A DNA stretch of 5,398 nucleotides from assembly GCA_016210785.1 (NCBI GenBank), contig JACQTN010000472.1, forward strand, positions 1 to 5,398, written 5' to 3'. Each line of letters opens with the position of its first letter. Within the stretch, counting starts at the first letter, position 1. Under the pieces are notes generated by a model that saw only the letters and a program-made list of their open reading frames with translations, did no database searches and was not told the DNA's origin. This document shows, one piece after another, positions 1 to 5,111 of this stretch. The stretch comes from Armatimonadota bacterium. Its GTDB lineage: Bacteria > Sysuimicrobiota > Sysuimicrobiia > Sysuimicrobiales > JACQTN01. Position numbers and translations under genes: made by a program.

Positions 1-10
1 ACTTGGAGAA

Positions 11-39
11 GGGTGGAGTGGCGCAAAGACACTCCACCC
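11..39 (-). other. Perfect 10-bp hairpin downstream of rplE
   Basis: Ten bases after the rplE stop the mRNA strand reads GGGTGGAGTG, loop TCTTTGCGC, then CACTCCACCC: a perfect 10-bp inverted repeat with a nine-base loop. The following bases, TTCTCCAAGT, are not a T-run, so this is not a typical intrinsic terminator. Its position inside the spc gene order suggests an mRNA processing, stability or regulatory structure, or a weak attenuator, rather than the operon end. Function is unknown. Confidence 0.6.
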
Positions 40-49
40 AACCTTGCCG

Positions 50-595
50 CTAGTTCTCCCGGAACGGCATCCCGAGCAGGCGCAGCAGCTCCCGGGCCTC
101 CTCGTCGGTCCGGGCGGTGGTGACGACGGTGATGTCCATGCCCCGGAGGCGGTCCACCTTGTCGTACTCGACCTCCGGGAAGATCAGCTGCTCGCGGATG
201 CCGATGTTCAGGTTGCCCCGGCCGTCCAGCGAGCGCGCCGAAATTCCCTTGAAGTCCTTCACCCGCGGGAACGCCACGTTCATCAGCTTGTCCAGGAAGT
301 CGTAGAGGCGATCGCCCCGCAGGGTCACCTTGCAGGCGATGGGCATGCCGGTGCGCAGCTTGAAGGCGGCGATGGACTTCCGGGCCCGCGCGATCACCGG
401 CCGCTGCCCGGTGACGACGCTCAGCTCCTCCACCGCCTTGTCGATCTGGCGCGGGTCGGACACCGCCTCGCCCACGCGCATGTTCACCACGACCTTCTCA
501 GGGCGCGGCACCTGCATCACGTTCTTGTAACCGAAGCGTTCCCGCATCTTCGGCACCACCTGCTTCCTGTACAGATCCCTCAGCCGTGCGGGCAT
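50..595 (-). CDS. rplE: 50S ribosomal protein L5 (uL5)
   Basis: A complete 181-residue L5, the standard length. It begins [20 protein letters not shown] (5–24) and continues with the [12 protein letters not shown] strand. It has the signature [20 protein letters not shown] (60–79), the [13 protein letters not shown] segment, the [19 protein letters not shown] loop (115–133) and the end [20 protein letters not shown]5 binds 5S rRNA in the central protuberance and touches P-site tRNA and S13 (bridge B1b). The ATG at 595 has a GGAGGAGGG close upstream in a 17-base spacer after rplX. Its stop is TAG. At least 49 untranslated bases follow before the window ends, where rpsN or rpsH is expected. Confidence 0.97.
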   Translation of the reverse strand: MPARLRDLYRKQVVPKMRERFGYKNVMQVPRPEKVVVNMRVGEAVSDPRQIDKAVEELSVVTGQRPVIARARKSIAAFKLRTGMPIACKVTLRGDRLYDFLDKLMNVAFPRVKDFKGISARSLDGRGNLNIGIREQLIFPEVEYDKVDRLRGMDITVVTTARTDEEARELLRLLGMPFREN

Positions 596-602
596 GGTGC
601 CC
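590..602 (-). promoter_or_regulatory. Hairpin over the rplE start codon
   Basis: The mRNA strand reads GGGCA, CCA, TGCCC across the rplE ATG: a perfect 5-bp stem with a three-base loop, in which the A of the ATG is the last loop base and the TG is paired. The GGAGG SD lies just upstream and stays free. In E. coli S8 represses the spc operon by binding near this start, but this short stem does not show the S8 consensus and the link is only positional. Confidence 0.35.
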
Positions 603-612
603 TCCTCCCGCC

Positions 613-957
613 TTACTTCTTATCCAGGGCGCTGCCGCAGCGCCTGCACACCCGGACCCGGGTGCCGTCGTCCTGGATCGCGTGTCCCAGCCGGGTGGGC
701 TTGCCGCAGCTCGGGCAGACCAGCATGACCTTGGCCCCGTACACCGCGGCCTCTTTCTCCACAATGCCGCCCTGGGGCAGCTTCTGGTTGGGGCGCGTGT
801 GGCGCTTGACCAGGTTGACGCCCTCCACCAGGATCCGGCCGTGCTTGGTCAGCACGCGCAGCACCTTGCCGCGCTTGCCCCGGTGTTTGCCGTGGATGAC
901 CTCCACCAGGTCACCCTTCTTCACGTGCAGGGCCTGCCGGCCCACGACCACTGCCAT
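613..957 (-). CDS. rplX: 50S ribosomal protein L24 (uL24) with zinc ribbon
   Basis: A 114-residue L24. The KOW motif region reads [20 protein letters not shown] (11–30), the core continues [15 protein letters not shown] (44–58) and GGIVEKEA, and the C-terminus is a four-cysteine ribbon: C81-P-S-C84 and C104-R-R-C107. This is the zinc-binding form of the protein found in many bacteria; others have lost the cysteines. L24 initiates 50S assembly and sits beside the tunnel exit. The ATG at 957 has an AAGGAG about twelve bases upstream, rather long spacing, and the first nine residues extend slightly beyond the usual start, so a later start cannot be fully excluded. A 17-base spacer leads to rplE. 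Confidence 0.96.
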   Translation of the reverse strand: MAVVVGRQALHVKKGDLVEVIHGKHRGKRGKVLRVLTKHGRILVEGVNLVKRHTRPNQKLPQGGIVEKEAAVYGAKVMLVCPSCGKPTRLGHAIQDDGTRVRVCRRCGSALDKK

Positions 958-980
958 CCGCCCCAGTCACTCCTTCCTTC

Positions 981-1349
981 TCAGACCACCTCAGGCGCCA
1001 GCGAGACGATCTTCATGAACTGCTTGTCGCGGAGCTCGCGCGCCACGGGGCCGAAGATGCGGGTGCCGCGCGGGTTCCCCTGCTCGTTGATCAGCACCGC
1101 GGCGTTGTCGTCGAACCGGATGTACGACCCGTCGGTACGCCGCAGTTCCTTGCGCACGCGCACGATGACCGCCCGCACCACCTCGCCCTTCTTCACCGGG
1201 CTGTTGGGGATGGCGTCTTTCACCGTGGCGACGATGGTGTCGCCCACGGTGGCGTACCGGCGGTTCGACCCGCCCAGGACCCGGATGCACATAACCTCCT
1301 TGGCCCCGGTGTTGTCGGCCACTTTCAGGCGCGTGTAGGTCTGGATCAC
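981..1349 (-). CDS. rplN: 50S ribosomal protein L14 (uL14)
   Basis: Exactly 122 residues, the standard L14 length, when started at the GTG at 1349: it reads [20 protein letters not shown] after the initiator. The frame stays open further upstream within rpsQ, but that part is low-complexity Gly/Ala/Arg and unlike the family. The signature [18 protein letters not shown] (60–77) and RFDDNAAVL, then [13 protein letters not shown], are all present. L14 lies at the subunit interface, contacts 16S helix 14 through bridge B8, and is the binding site of the silencing factor RsfS. The start forms a GTGA overlap with the rpsQ stop, with GGAGGAGG about ten bases upstream. A 23-base spacer follows. Confidence 0.97.
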   Translation of the reverse strand: MIQTYTRLKVADNTGAKEVMCIRVLGGSNRRYATVGDTIVATVKDAIPNSPVKKGEVVRAVIVRVRKELRRTDGSYIRFDDNAAVLINEQGNPRGTRIFGPVARELRDKQFMKIVSLAPEVV

Positions 1350-1708
1350 GGCGCCCCGGCCTCCTCCGCACCCTCGGGGGCCTCGGCGGCCTTCCGCGGC
1401 CTGGGGAGCTGGCCCATCGCCTCGGGCTCCACGCCCAGCACGTCCGCGCGATCCTCGTGCCCCAGCACCTGCACCACCCGCCACCGCTTGTCCTTGCTCA
1501 GGGGACGGGTCTCCATGATCAGCACCCGGTCGCCCGCGCGACTGGCGTTCTGCTCGTCGTGGGCCTTGAACGTCCGGGTGTGGCGCACGGTCTTCTCGTA
1601 CAGAGGATGGCGCCGGAGCGCCTCCACCTGAACGACCACGGTCTTCTCCATCTTGTCGCTGCGGACGATGCCGACCAGCGTCTTTCGCTTGCGGCGCGCC
1701 TCGCTCAT
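1346..1708 (-). CDS. rpsQ: 30S ribosomal protein S17 (uS17) with C-terminal tail
   Basis: S17 of 120 residues from the ATG at 1708, which gives [20 protein letters not shown]. The OB-fold core includes [18 protein letters not shown] (22–39), TRTFKAHDE and the family signature [20 protein letters not shown] (59–78). S17 is a primary 16S rRNA binder that helps early assembly of the 30S subunit. Most bacterial S17 proteins are about 80–105 residues, so roughly residues 86–120 form an extension rich in Glu, Pro, Ala and Arg, likely disordered. Its start overlaps the rpmC stop (ATGA) and its stop overlaps the rplN start (GTGA). Part of the tail DNA supplies the GGAGGAGG SD of rplN. Confidence 0.95.
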   Translation of the reverse strand: MSEARRKRKTLVGIVRSDKMEKTVVVQVEALRRHPLYEKTVRHTRTFKAHDEQNASRAGDRVLIMETRPLSKDKRWRVVQVLGHEDRADVLGVEPEAMGQLPRPRKAAEAPEGAEEAGAP

Positions 1709-1908
1709 GATCGGAGTCCCTTCTCTGCTTTCTCGGCCATCACGGTCTTGATGCGCGCGATGGTGCGCCGGACCTCGCACACCCGGGCCGCGTTCTTGTC
1801 TTTGCCCAGGGTGGACTGCAGCCGCAGGTTGAACAGCTCCTGGGAGAACTGATCCATGCGGCGGGCCAGCTCGTCCGGCGTCAGTTCCCGCAGCTCCTGG
1901 GTCTTCAT
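1705..1908 (-). CDS. rpmC: 50S ribosomal protein L29 (uL29)
   Basis: A 67-residue L29, typical in length, consisting of two antiparallel helices. Helix one holds [20 protein letters not shown] and helix two the conserved [11 protein letters not shown] and [17 protein letters not shown]29 sits near L23 at the tunnel exit. The ATG at 1908 is preferred over a GTG one codon upstream because it yields MKTQELREL and forms a TGATG junction with the rplP stop. A GAGG motif in the end of rplP serves as the SD at short spacing. Its TGA overlaps the rpsQ ATG by four bases, making it part of a coupled run of genes. Confidence 0.96.
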   Translation of the reverse strand: MKTQELRELTPDELARRMDQFSQELFNLRLQSTLGKDKNAARVCEVRRTIARIKTVMAEKAEKGLRS

Positions 1909-2333
1909 CACACCTCACCGCCCACTTCCGCCCGCTTGAGGAAGCGCGTCTTCACCGGCAGCTTGTGGGACGCCAGGCGCATGGCCTCTCGGGCCAGCTC
2001 CTCGCCCACGCCCGACAGCTCGAACAGCACGCGGCCGGGCCGCACCACCACCTCCCAGGACTCGGGGGCGCCCTTGCCGCCGCCCATGCGAGTCTCCGCC
2101 GGCTTCTTGGTGACCGGTCTGTCCGGGAAGATGCGCAGCCACAGCTTGCCGCCGCGCTTCACGTGGCGGGTGATGGCGCGCCGCGCCGCCTCGATCTGGG
2201 CGCTAGAGAGCGAGTGCGGCTCCATGGCCTGCAGCCCGTACTCTCCAAACGCCACGGTCGACCCCGCGTAGGCCAGCCCCTTGCGCCGGCCGCGATGCAC
2301 CTTACGATACTTCACCCTCTTGGGCGCCAGCAT
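1908..2333 (-). CDS. rplP: 50S ribosomal protein L16 (uL16)
   Basis: A 141-residue L16, normal length, starting with the canonical [19 protein letters not shown]. The signature [18 protein letters not shown] (63–80) is followed by [13 protein letters not shown], and Arg82 appears to correspond to the E. coli arginine (Arg81) that is hydroxylated. L16 organises the A-site side of the large subunit and contacts tRNA. The chosen ATG lies inside the rpsC coding sequence, 32 bases before its stop, with an AAGGAGG ten bases upstream also inside rpsC. Longer in-frame starts would only add sequence antagonistic to the family start. The TGA shares its A with the rpmC ATG (TGATG). Confidence 0.97.
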   Translation of the reverse strand: MLAPKRVKYRKVHRGRRKGLAYAGSTVAFGEYGLQAMEPHSLSSAQIEAARRAITRHVKRGGKLWLRIFPDRPVTKKPAETRMGGGKGAPESWEVVVRPGRVLFELSGVGEELAREAMRLASHKLPVKTRFLKRAEVGGEV

Positions 2334-3069
2334 GCTCTTCCTGCCTCCTTCGCACGAGCACCCGCGGCTCCTTGGACGGCAGCACCCTGGTGTCCGACGC
2401 CGCGCCCCGGCCCCGCGCCTCCGCCGGACGGTGCTTGGGCTCGGGCAGGACATCGCCGCGGTAGACCCACACCTTGGCGCCGATGCGGCCGTAGGTGGTC
2501 AGCGCCTCGGCGACGCCGAAGTCGATGTCGGCGCGCAGGGTCGTGAGCGGCACCCGGCCCTCCCGGTACCACTCGTAGCGGGCGATCTCCGCGCCGCCCA
2601 GCCGGCCGCTGCAGGCGATCCGGATGCCCTTGCCGCCCGCCCGCAGCGTGCGCTGCACCGCCTGCTTCATGGCCCGGCGGTAGGCGACCCGGCGCTCCAA
2701 CTGGGAGGCCACGTTCTCGGCCACCAGCAGCGCCTCCAGCTCGGGCCGGCGGATCTCTTGCACGTTGATCTGCACCTGCTTGCCCGCGCACATCTCCTCG
2801 ATCTCTTTCTTCAGGGCGTCGATGCCGGTGCCGCCCCTCCCGATGATGATGCCGGGTCGCGCCGAGTGGATGGTGATGCGCACGTGGTTGGCGGCGCGTT
2901 CGATCTCGATGCGGGAGATGCCGGCGCGGGTCAGCTTCTGCTTGATATGGCGGCGGAGGTGGAGGTCCTCCTGGATGAGGTCGGCCATTTGCTTCCCGGC
3001 AAACCACCGGGACTCCCAGTCCCTGACGATGCCGAGTCTTAGCCCGATGGGATGGACCTTCTGACCCAC
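2302..3069 (-). CDS. rpsC: 30S ribosomal protein S3 (uS3), long C-terminus
   Basis: S3 of 255 residues from the GTG at 3069, which gives the canonical [13 protein letters not shown] start. A GTG two codons upstream is too close to the SD. The type II KH domain has its GXXG loop at G77-R-G-G80 ([13 protein letters not shown]). The C-terminal domain carries the family signature [19 protein letters not shown] (149–167) followed by [16 protein letters not shown]3 lies at the mRNA entry channel and helps unwind mRNA. Many bacterial S3 proteins are about 210–240 residues. Here the tail from about 208 (Pro/Arg/Glu-rich) is extended, and its last codons overlap the rplP start by 32 bases. The start is unusually far (196 bases) from rplV. 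Confidence 0.96.
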   Translation of the reverse strand: MGQKVHPIGLRLGIVRDWESRWFAGKQMADLIQEDLHLRRHIKQKLTRAGISRIEIERAANHVRITIHSARPGIIIGRGGTGIDALKKEIEEMCAGKQVQINVQEIRRPELEALLVAENVASQLERRVAYRRAMKQAVQRTLRAGGKGIRIACSGRLGGAEIARYEWYREGRVPLTTLRADIDFGVAEALTTYGRIGAKVWVYRGDVLPEPKHRPAEARGRGAASDTRVLPSKEPRVLVRRRQEEHAGAQEGEVS

Positions 3070-3072
3070 TAG

Positions 3073-3090
3073 CACACCTCCCAGCGTGTG
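3073..3090 (-). promoter_or_regulatory. rpsC ribosome binding site, in a small hairpin
   Basis: The SD GGGAGG (3082–3077) lies seven bases before the GTG at 3069 and only one base before an alternative GTG at 3075, which decides the start in favour of 3069. The SD is flanked by CACAC and GTGTG (plus arms 3086–3090 and 3073–3077). A 5-bp hairpin could therefore form with most of the SD displayed in its eight-base loop. Confidence 0.6.
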
Positions 3091-3095
3091 ATCCC

Positions 3096-3125
3096 GTGCA
3101 ACCCGCCCCTCACCCTACCCTGCAC
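3096..3125 (-). promoter_or_regulatory. Stem-clamped G-quadruplex motif upstream of rpsC
   Basis: The mRNA strand from 3120 to 3102 reads GGGTAGGGTGAGGGGCGGG: four guanine runs of at least three, with loops of two, three and one bases, which fits the canonical quadruplex pattern. It is flanked by complementary pentamers GTGCA (3125–3121) and TGCAC (3100–3096) that could clamp the structure. The motif ends 32 bases before the rpsC GTG and about 19 bases before its SD, so a folded RNA quadruplex could affect initiation or ribosome passage. The motif is seen directly; folding and function are inferred. Confidence 0.55.
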
Positions 3126-3217
3126 GTTCCACTCCCGGCATAAGGCGCATCGCCGTACCGCGCTCGCCGGCACGTTCAACGTGTACACAAGTCGCCCCGT
3201 CGGGCCGCGCTCGCCGG
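3123..3217 (-). repeat. Imperfect tandem repeat, two units of 47 and 48 bases
   Basis: Read on the mRNA strand, unit A (3217–3171) and unit B (3170–3123) both begin with the identical 13-mer CCGGCGAGCGCGG and both end with GAACGTG. The middles align partly, with common CG, GCG, CTT and TG positions, giving roughly 70% identity by eye. Unit length is not a multiple of three, so it is not a coding repeat. The units are directly adjacent, which suggests an old duplication that helped enlarge the gap. Confidence 0.6.
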
Positions 3218-3265
3218 ACTCACGGCGCACCGGCGCCCCCGATGGGAGAGGGGTAAGAGGAATTC

Positions 3266-3607
3266 TTAGGCACCGCTTTTCTCTCCCACCACCACGGTGA
3301 TGTGGCTGCTGTGCCGCCGGATGACGTCGGCGCGCCCGCGCGCCCTGGACTGCACCCGGCGCACGGACGGCCCGCGGTCCACGGTCGCCCGCGACACCAC
3401 CAGGTCGTCGCGGGTCATCTCGTAGTTGTGCTCCGCGTTGGCCGCCGCGGACTTGACCACCTTCTCCACCGCACGGGCGGCCGGGCTCGGCGTGAACTTC
3501 AGGACGGCCAGCGCCTCCTGGATGTCCCGCCCCCGGATGAGGTCCACCACCCGCCGCACCTTGTGCGGGGAGATCCGGATGTACTTGCCGGTCGCCTGTG
3601 CTTCCAT
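3266..3607 (-). CDS. rplV: 50S ribosomal protein L22 (uL22)
   Basis: A 113-residue L22 of normal length. The globular part begins YIRISPHKVRRVVDLIRGR (9–27), followed by the helix around KVVKSAAANAEHNYEM (49–64). The long beta-hairpin that reaches into the exit tunnel spans about residues 80–100 (GPSVRRVQSRARGRAD), and the end is HSSHITVVVGEKSGA. L22 contacts all 23S rRNA domains and, with L4, forms the tunnel constriction. A GGAGGG SD sits seven bases before the ATG in a 16-base spacer after rpsS. The C-terminus is normal, so the long untranslated gap after its TAA is not explained by a truncated or frameshifted L22. Confidence 0.97.
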   Translation of the reverse strand: MEAQATGKYIRISPHKVRRVVDLIRGRDIQEALAVLKFTPSPAARAVEKVVKSAAANAEHNYEMTRDDLVVSRATVDRGPSVRRVQSRARGRADVIRRHSSHITVVVGEKSGA

Positions 3608-3623
3608 GCCTCGGCCCTCCGCC

Positions 3624-3908
3624 CTATTTCAGGGCCGTACTCCGCTCGGTGCGCTGACCGTGGCCCTTGAACGTCCGGGTTGGCGCGAACTCTCCCAGCT
3701 TGTGACCCACCATCTGCTCCGTGACGTAGACCGGCACGTGCTTGCGCCCGTCGTACACGGCCACCGTGTGACCCACCATGTCGGGCACGATGGTCGAGCG
3801 CCGGGACCAGGTCTTGATCACGCGCCGCTCATTCTTCGCGTTCATCCGGCGGATCTTGTCCAGCAGGTACGCCTCGATGAACGGTCCCTTCTTCCTGGAG
3901 CGTCCCAT
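3624..3908 (-). CDS. rpsS: 30S ribosomal protein S19 (uS19)
   Basis: A 94-residue S19. It starts [15 protein letters not shown], carries [18 protein letters not shown] (31–48) and ends with the family signature [17 protein letters not shown] (62–78) and TFKGH. S19 is in the head of the small subunit near the A-site finger contact and forms a pair with S13. An in-frame TTG six bases further upstream (3914) would add two residues. The ATG at 3908 is preferred because it gives the canonical MGRS start and an eight-base spacing to the GGAGG in the spacer, whereas the TTG would be only two bases from GGAGGAG. Confidence 0.97.
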   Translation of the reverse strand: MGRSRKKGPFIEAYLLDKIRRMNAKNERRVIKTWSRRSTIVPDMVGHTVAVYDGRKHVPVYVTEQMVGHKLGEFAPTRTFKGHGQRTERSTALK

Positions 3909-3955
3909 GCCCAACTCCTCCGTCCGTGCGCCCCGCTACTTGCCCCGGCGCGGAA

Positions 3956-4789
3956 TCATTTGCCGCGCCGCTTCACGATGAACCGGTCGCTGGGGCGGCG
4001 TCCCCGCCGCGTCTTGTACCCGGACGCCGGCTGCCCCCACGGGCTCACCGGGCTCGGCATGCCCACCGGCGAGCGCCCTTCGCCGCCGCCGTGGGGGTGG
4101 CTGCGGGGATCCATGGCCACCCCGCGCACGGTGGAGCGGATGCCCAGCCACCGGGTGCGCCCCGCCTTGCCGACCTTGATGGCCTCGTGGTCGAGGTTGC
4201 CCACCTGGCCGATGGTCGCCTTGCAGTCCAGGTTGACCAGGCGGATCTCGCTACTGGGCAGCCGGATGTGGGCCTGCTGCCCTTCCTTGGCCATGATCTG
4301 CGCCGCGGTGCCGGCCGCCCGCACCATCTGCCCGCCCCGCCCCGGGGTGAGCTCGATGTTGTGGACGAGGGTGCCCACCGGAATGCCGCGCAGCGGCAGC
4401 GCGTTGCCCGGCTTGATCTCCGCGTCGGTGCCGGACATCACCCGATCGCCGACCGCGAGACCCATCGGCGCCAGGATGTACCGCTTCTCCCCGTCCGTGT
4501 AGTGCAGCAGGGCGATGCGGGAGGACCGGTTCGGGTCGTACTCGATGGTGGCGACCCTGGCCGGGACGCCGTCCTTGTCCCGGCGGAAGTCCACGATCCG
4601 GTACATGCGCTTGTGCCCGCCGCCCCGGTGACGCACCGACACCTTGCCCTGCTGGCTGGACCGGCCGCCGTGCCTCTTGATTGGAATGACCAGCGATTTC
4701 TCCGGCGCGCGCTTGGTGAGCTCGTCGAACGTGCTGACGCTCATGAAGCGGCGGCCGGGAGTGGTCGGCTTGAACTTCCTGACACCCAT
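3956..4789 (-). CDS. rplB: 50S ribosomal protein L2 (uL2)
   Basis: A complete 277-residue L2, matching the usual length of about 275. It is a primary 23S rRNA binder next to the peptidyl transferase centre, needed for subunit joining. The N-terminal [13 protein letters not shown], the [19 protein letters not shown] segment (about 42–60), KRYILAP, the [16 protein letters not shown] segment (146–161) and the C-terminal HPHGGGEGR and DRFIVKRR motifs are all present. The critical histidine aligned with E. coli His229 is His231. The residue before it, normally Asp in NPVDHPHGGG, is Ser230 here ([11 protein letters not shown]). The ATG has a GGAGG nine bases upstream, within a potential hairpin. 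A 47-base spacer leads to rpsS. Confidence 0.97.
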   Translation of the reverse strand: MGVRKFKPTTPGRRFMSVSTFDELTKRAPEKSLVIPIKRHGGRSSQQGKVSVRHRGGGHKRMYRIVDFRRDKDGVPARVATIEYDPNRSSRIALLHYTDGEKRYILAPMGLAVGDRVMSGTDAEIKPGNALPLRGIPVGTLVHNIELTPGRGGQMVRAAGTAAQIMAKEGQQAHIRLPSSEIRLVNLDCKATIGQVGNLDHEAIKVGKAGRTRWLGIRSTVRGVAMDPRSHPHGGGEGRSPVGMPSPVSPWGQPASGYKTRRGRRPSDRFIVKRRGK

Positions 4790-4798
4790 CGGTGATCG

Positions 4799-4816
4799 CC
4801 TCCTCGCACAGAGGAG
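4799..4816 (-). promoter_or_regulatory. Hairpin masking the rplB Shine-Dalgarno
   Basis: In the 31-base rplW–rplB spacer the mRNA strand reads CTCCTC, loop TGTGC, then GAGGAG. This is a perfect 6-bp stem (plus-strand arms 4800–4805 and 4811–4816) whose 3' arm contains most of the GGAGG SD (4799–4803). The SD sits nine bases before the rplB ATG. If it folds, the stem would hide the ribosome binding site until ribosomes finishing rplW, whose stop is four bases upstream of the stem, open it. The complementarity is seen directly; a regulatory role is inferred. Confidence 0.5.
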
Positions 4817-4820
4817 AAAC

Positions 4821-5111
4821 CTATGCGGTCAATGCCTCGATGTCGATCTTCTGCCCGGCCGCGAGCGTCACGATGGCCTTCTTCCGGCCGGCGGTGTGAT
4901 AGCGGTGCTGTCCGCGCCGTTTCATCTTGCCGGGGATCGTGATGGTGTGCACCCTCACCACGTCCACGTTGAAGAGCCGGCCCACCGCCTCCCTGATCAT
5001 GACCTTGTTGGCACCGGGCGCGACCTCAAAGGTGTACTTGCCCTGCTCGGTCATCCGCATGCTCTTCTCGGTGATGACCGGGCGCCGGATCACCGCGCGG
5101 TAGTCGCTCAT
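4821..5111 (-). CDS. rplW: 50S ribosomal protein L23 (uL23)
   Basis: A complete 96-residue L23, a normal bacterial length. It begins with the family's RRPVITEKS stretch (residues 9–17), followed by KYTFEV, the [16 protein letters not shown] helix (about 34–49) and a basic [10 protein letters not shown] loop (61–70). It ends with the [13 protein letters not shown] strand. L23 sits at the polypeptide exit of the large subunit and is the docking site for trigger factor and the signal recognition particle. The ATG shares bases with the rplD stop (ATGA), and a GGAGGTG SD lies about eight bases upstream inside rplD. It is followed by a 31-base gap before rplB. Confidence 0.97.
   Translation of the reverse strand: MSDYRAVIRRPVITEKSMRMTEQGKYTFEVAPGANKVMIREAVGRLFNVDVVRVHTITIPGKMKRRGQHRYHTAGRKKAIVTLAAGQKIDIEALTA

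Larger units (their letters stand above)
3070..3265 (-). other. Unusual 196-base untranslated gap between rplV and rpsC
   Basis: In most bacteria rplV and rpsC abut or are separated by a few bases. Here 196 bases separate the rplV TAA from the chosen rpsC GTG. Neither strand shows a convincing gene: the minus strand has only an 11-codon frame (3150–3115) without an SD, and a plus-strand frame from 3088 lacks an SD and runs antisense into rplV. On the mRNA strand the order is a C-rich tract (3253–3244), a small GGCGC/GCGCC hairpin (plus arms 3224–3228 and 3233–3237), two imperfect repeat units (3217–3123), a G-quadruplex motif (3120–3102) and the rpsC SD region. No clear sigma70 promoter or T-tailed terminator was seen. 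It is probably a transcribed structured leader or spacer for rpsC. Confidence 0.75.

Noticed and set aside
44..1018. Long plus-strand open frame opposite rplE, rplX and the end of rplN
   Set aside because: It spans three well-identified ribosomal genes on the other strand, its product is His/Arg/Pro-rich low-complexity sequence, and such antisense frames are expected at high GC.
1350..1484. N-terminal extension of L14 upstream of the GTG at 1349
   Set aside because: The upstream residues are Gly/Ala/Arg low complexity lying inside rpsQ; the GTG gives the exact 122-residue L14 with a suitable SD.
3115..3150. Eleven-codon minus-strand frame (MRLMPGVERAG) in the gap, a possible leader peptide
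   Set aside because: No SD upstream of its ATG and no run of regulatory codons; it is too short to support from sequence alone.
3140..3185. Possible internal promoter (TTGAAC as a −35 element) on the minus strand
   Set aside because: No acceptable −10 hexamer occurs 16–18 bases downstream; the nearest candidates lack the TAnnnT pattern.
3088..3300. Plus-strand frame of 70 codons starting in the rplV–rpsC gap
   Set aside because: GTG start without an SD, composition unlike a protein, and it runs antisense into the rplV 3' end.
3928..3951. Inverted repeat GCGCC/GGCGC in the rplB–rpsS spacer
   Set aside because: Only 5 bp with a 14-base loop in GC-rich DNA; readily expected by chance and not near the SD.
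3426..4502. Plus-strand open frame of 358 codons opposite rplV, rpsS and rplB
   Set aside because: Antisense to three conserved genes with no recognisable domain; its composition mirrors the complementary coding frames.
3926..4795. Plus-strand open frame of 289 codons opposite rplB
   Set aside because: It is almost exactly the mirror of rplB and rich in Ala/His/Arg/Pro; no family resemblance.
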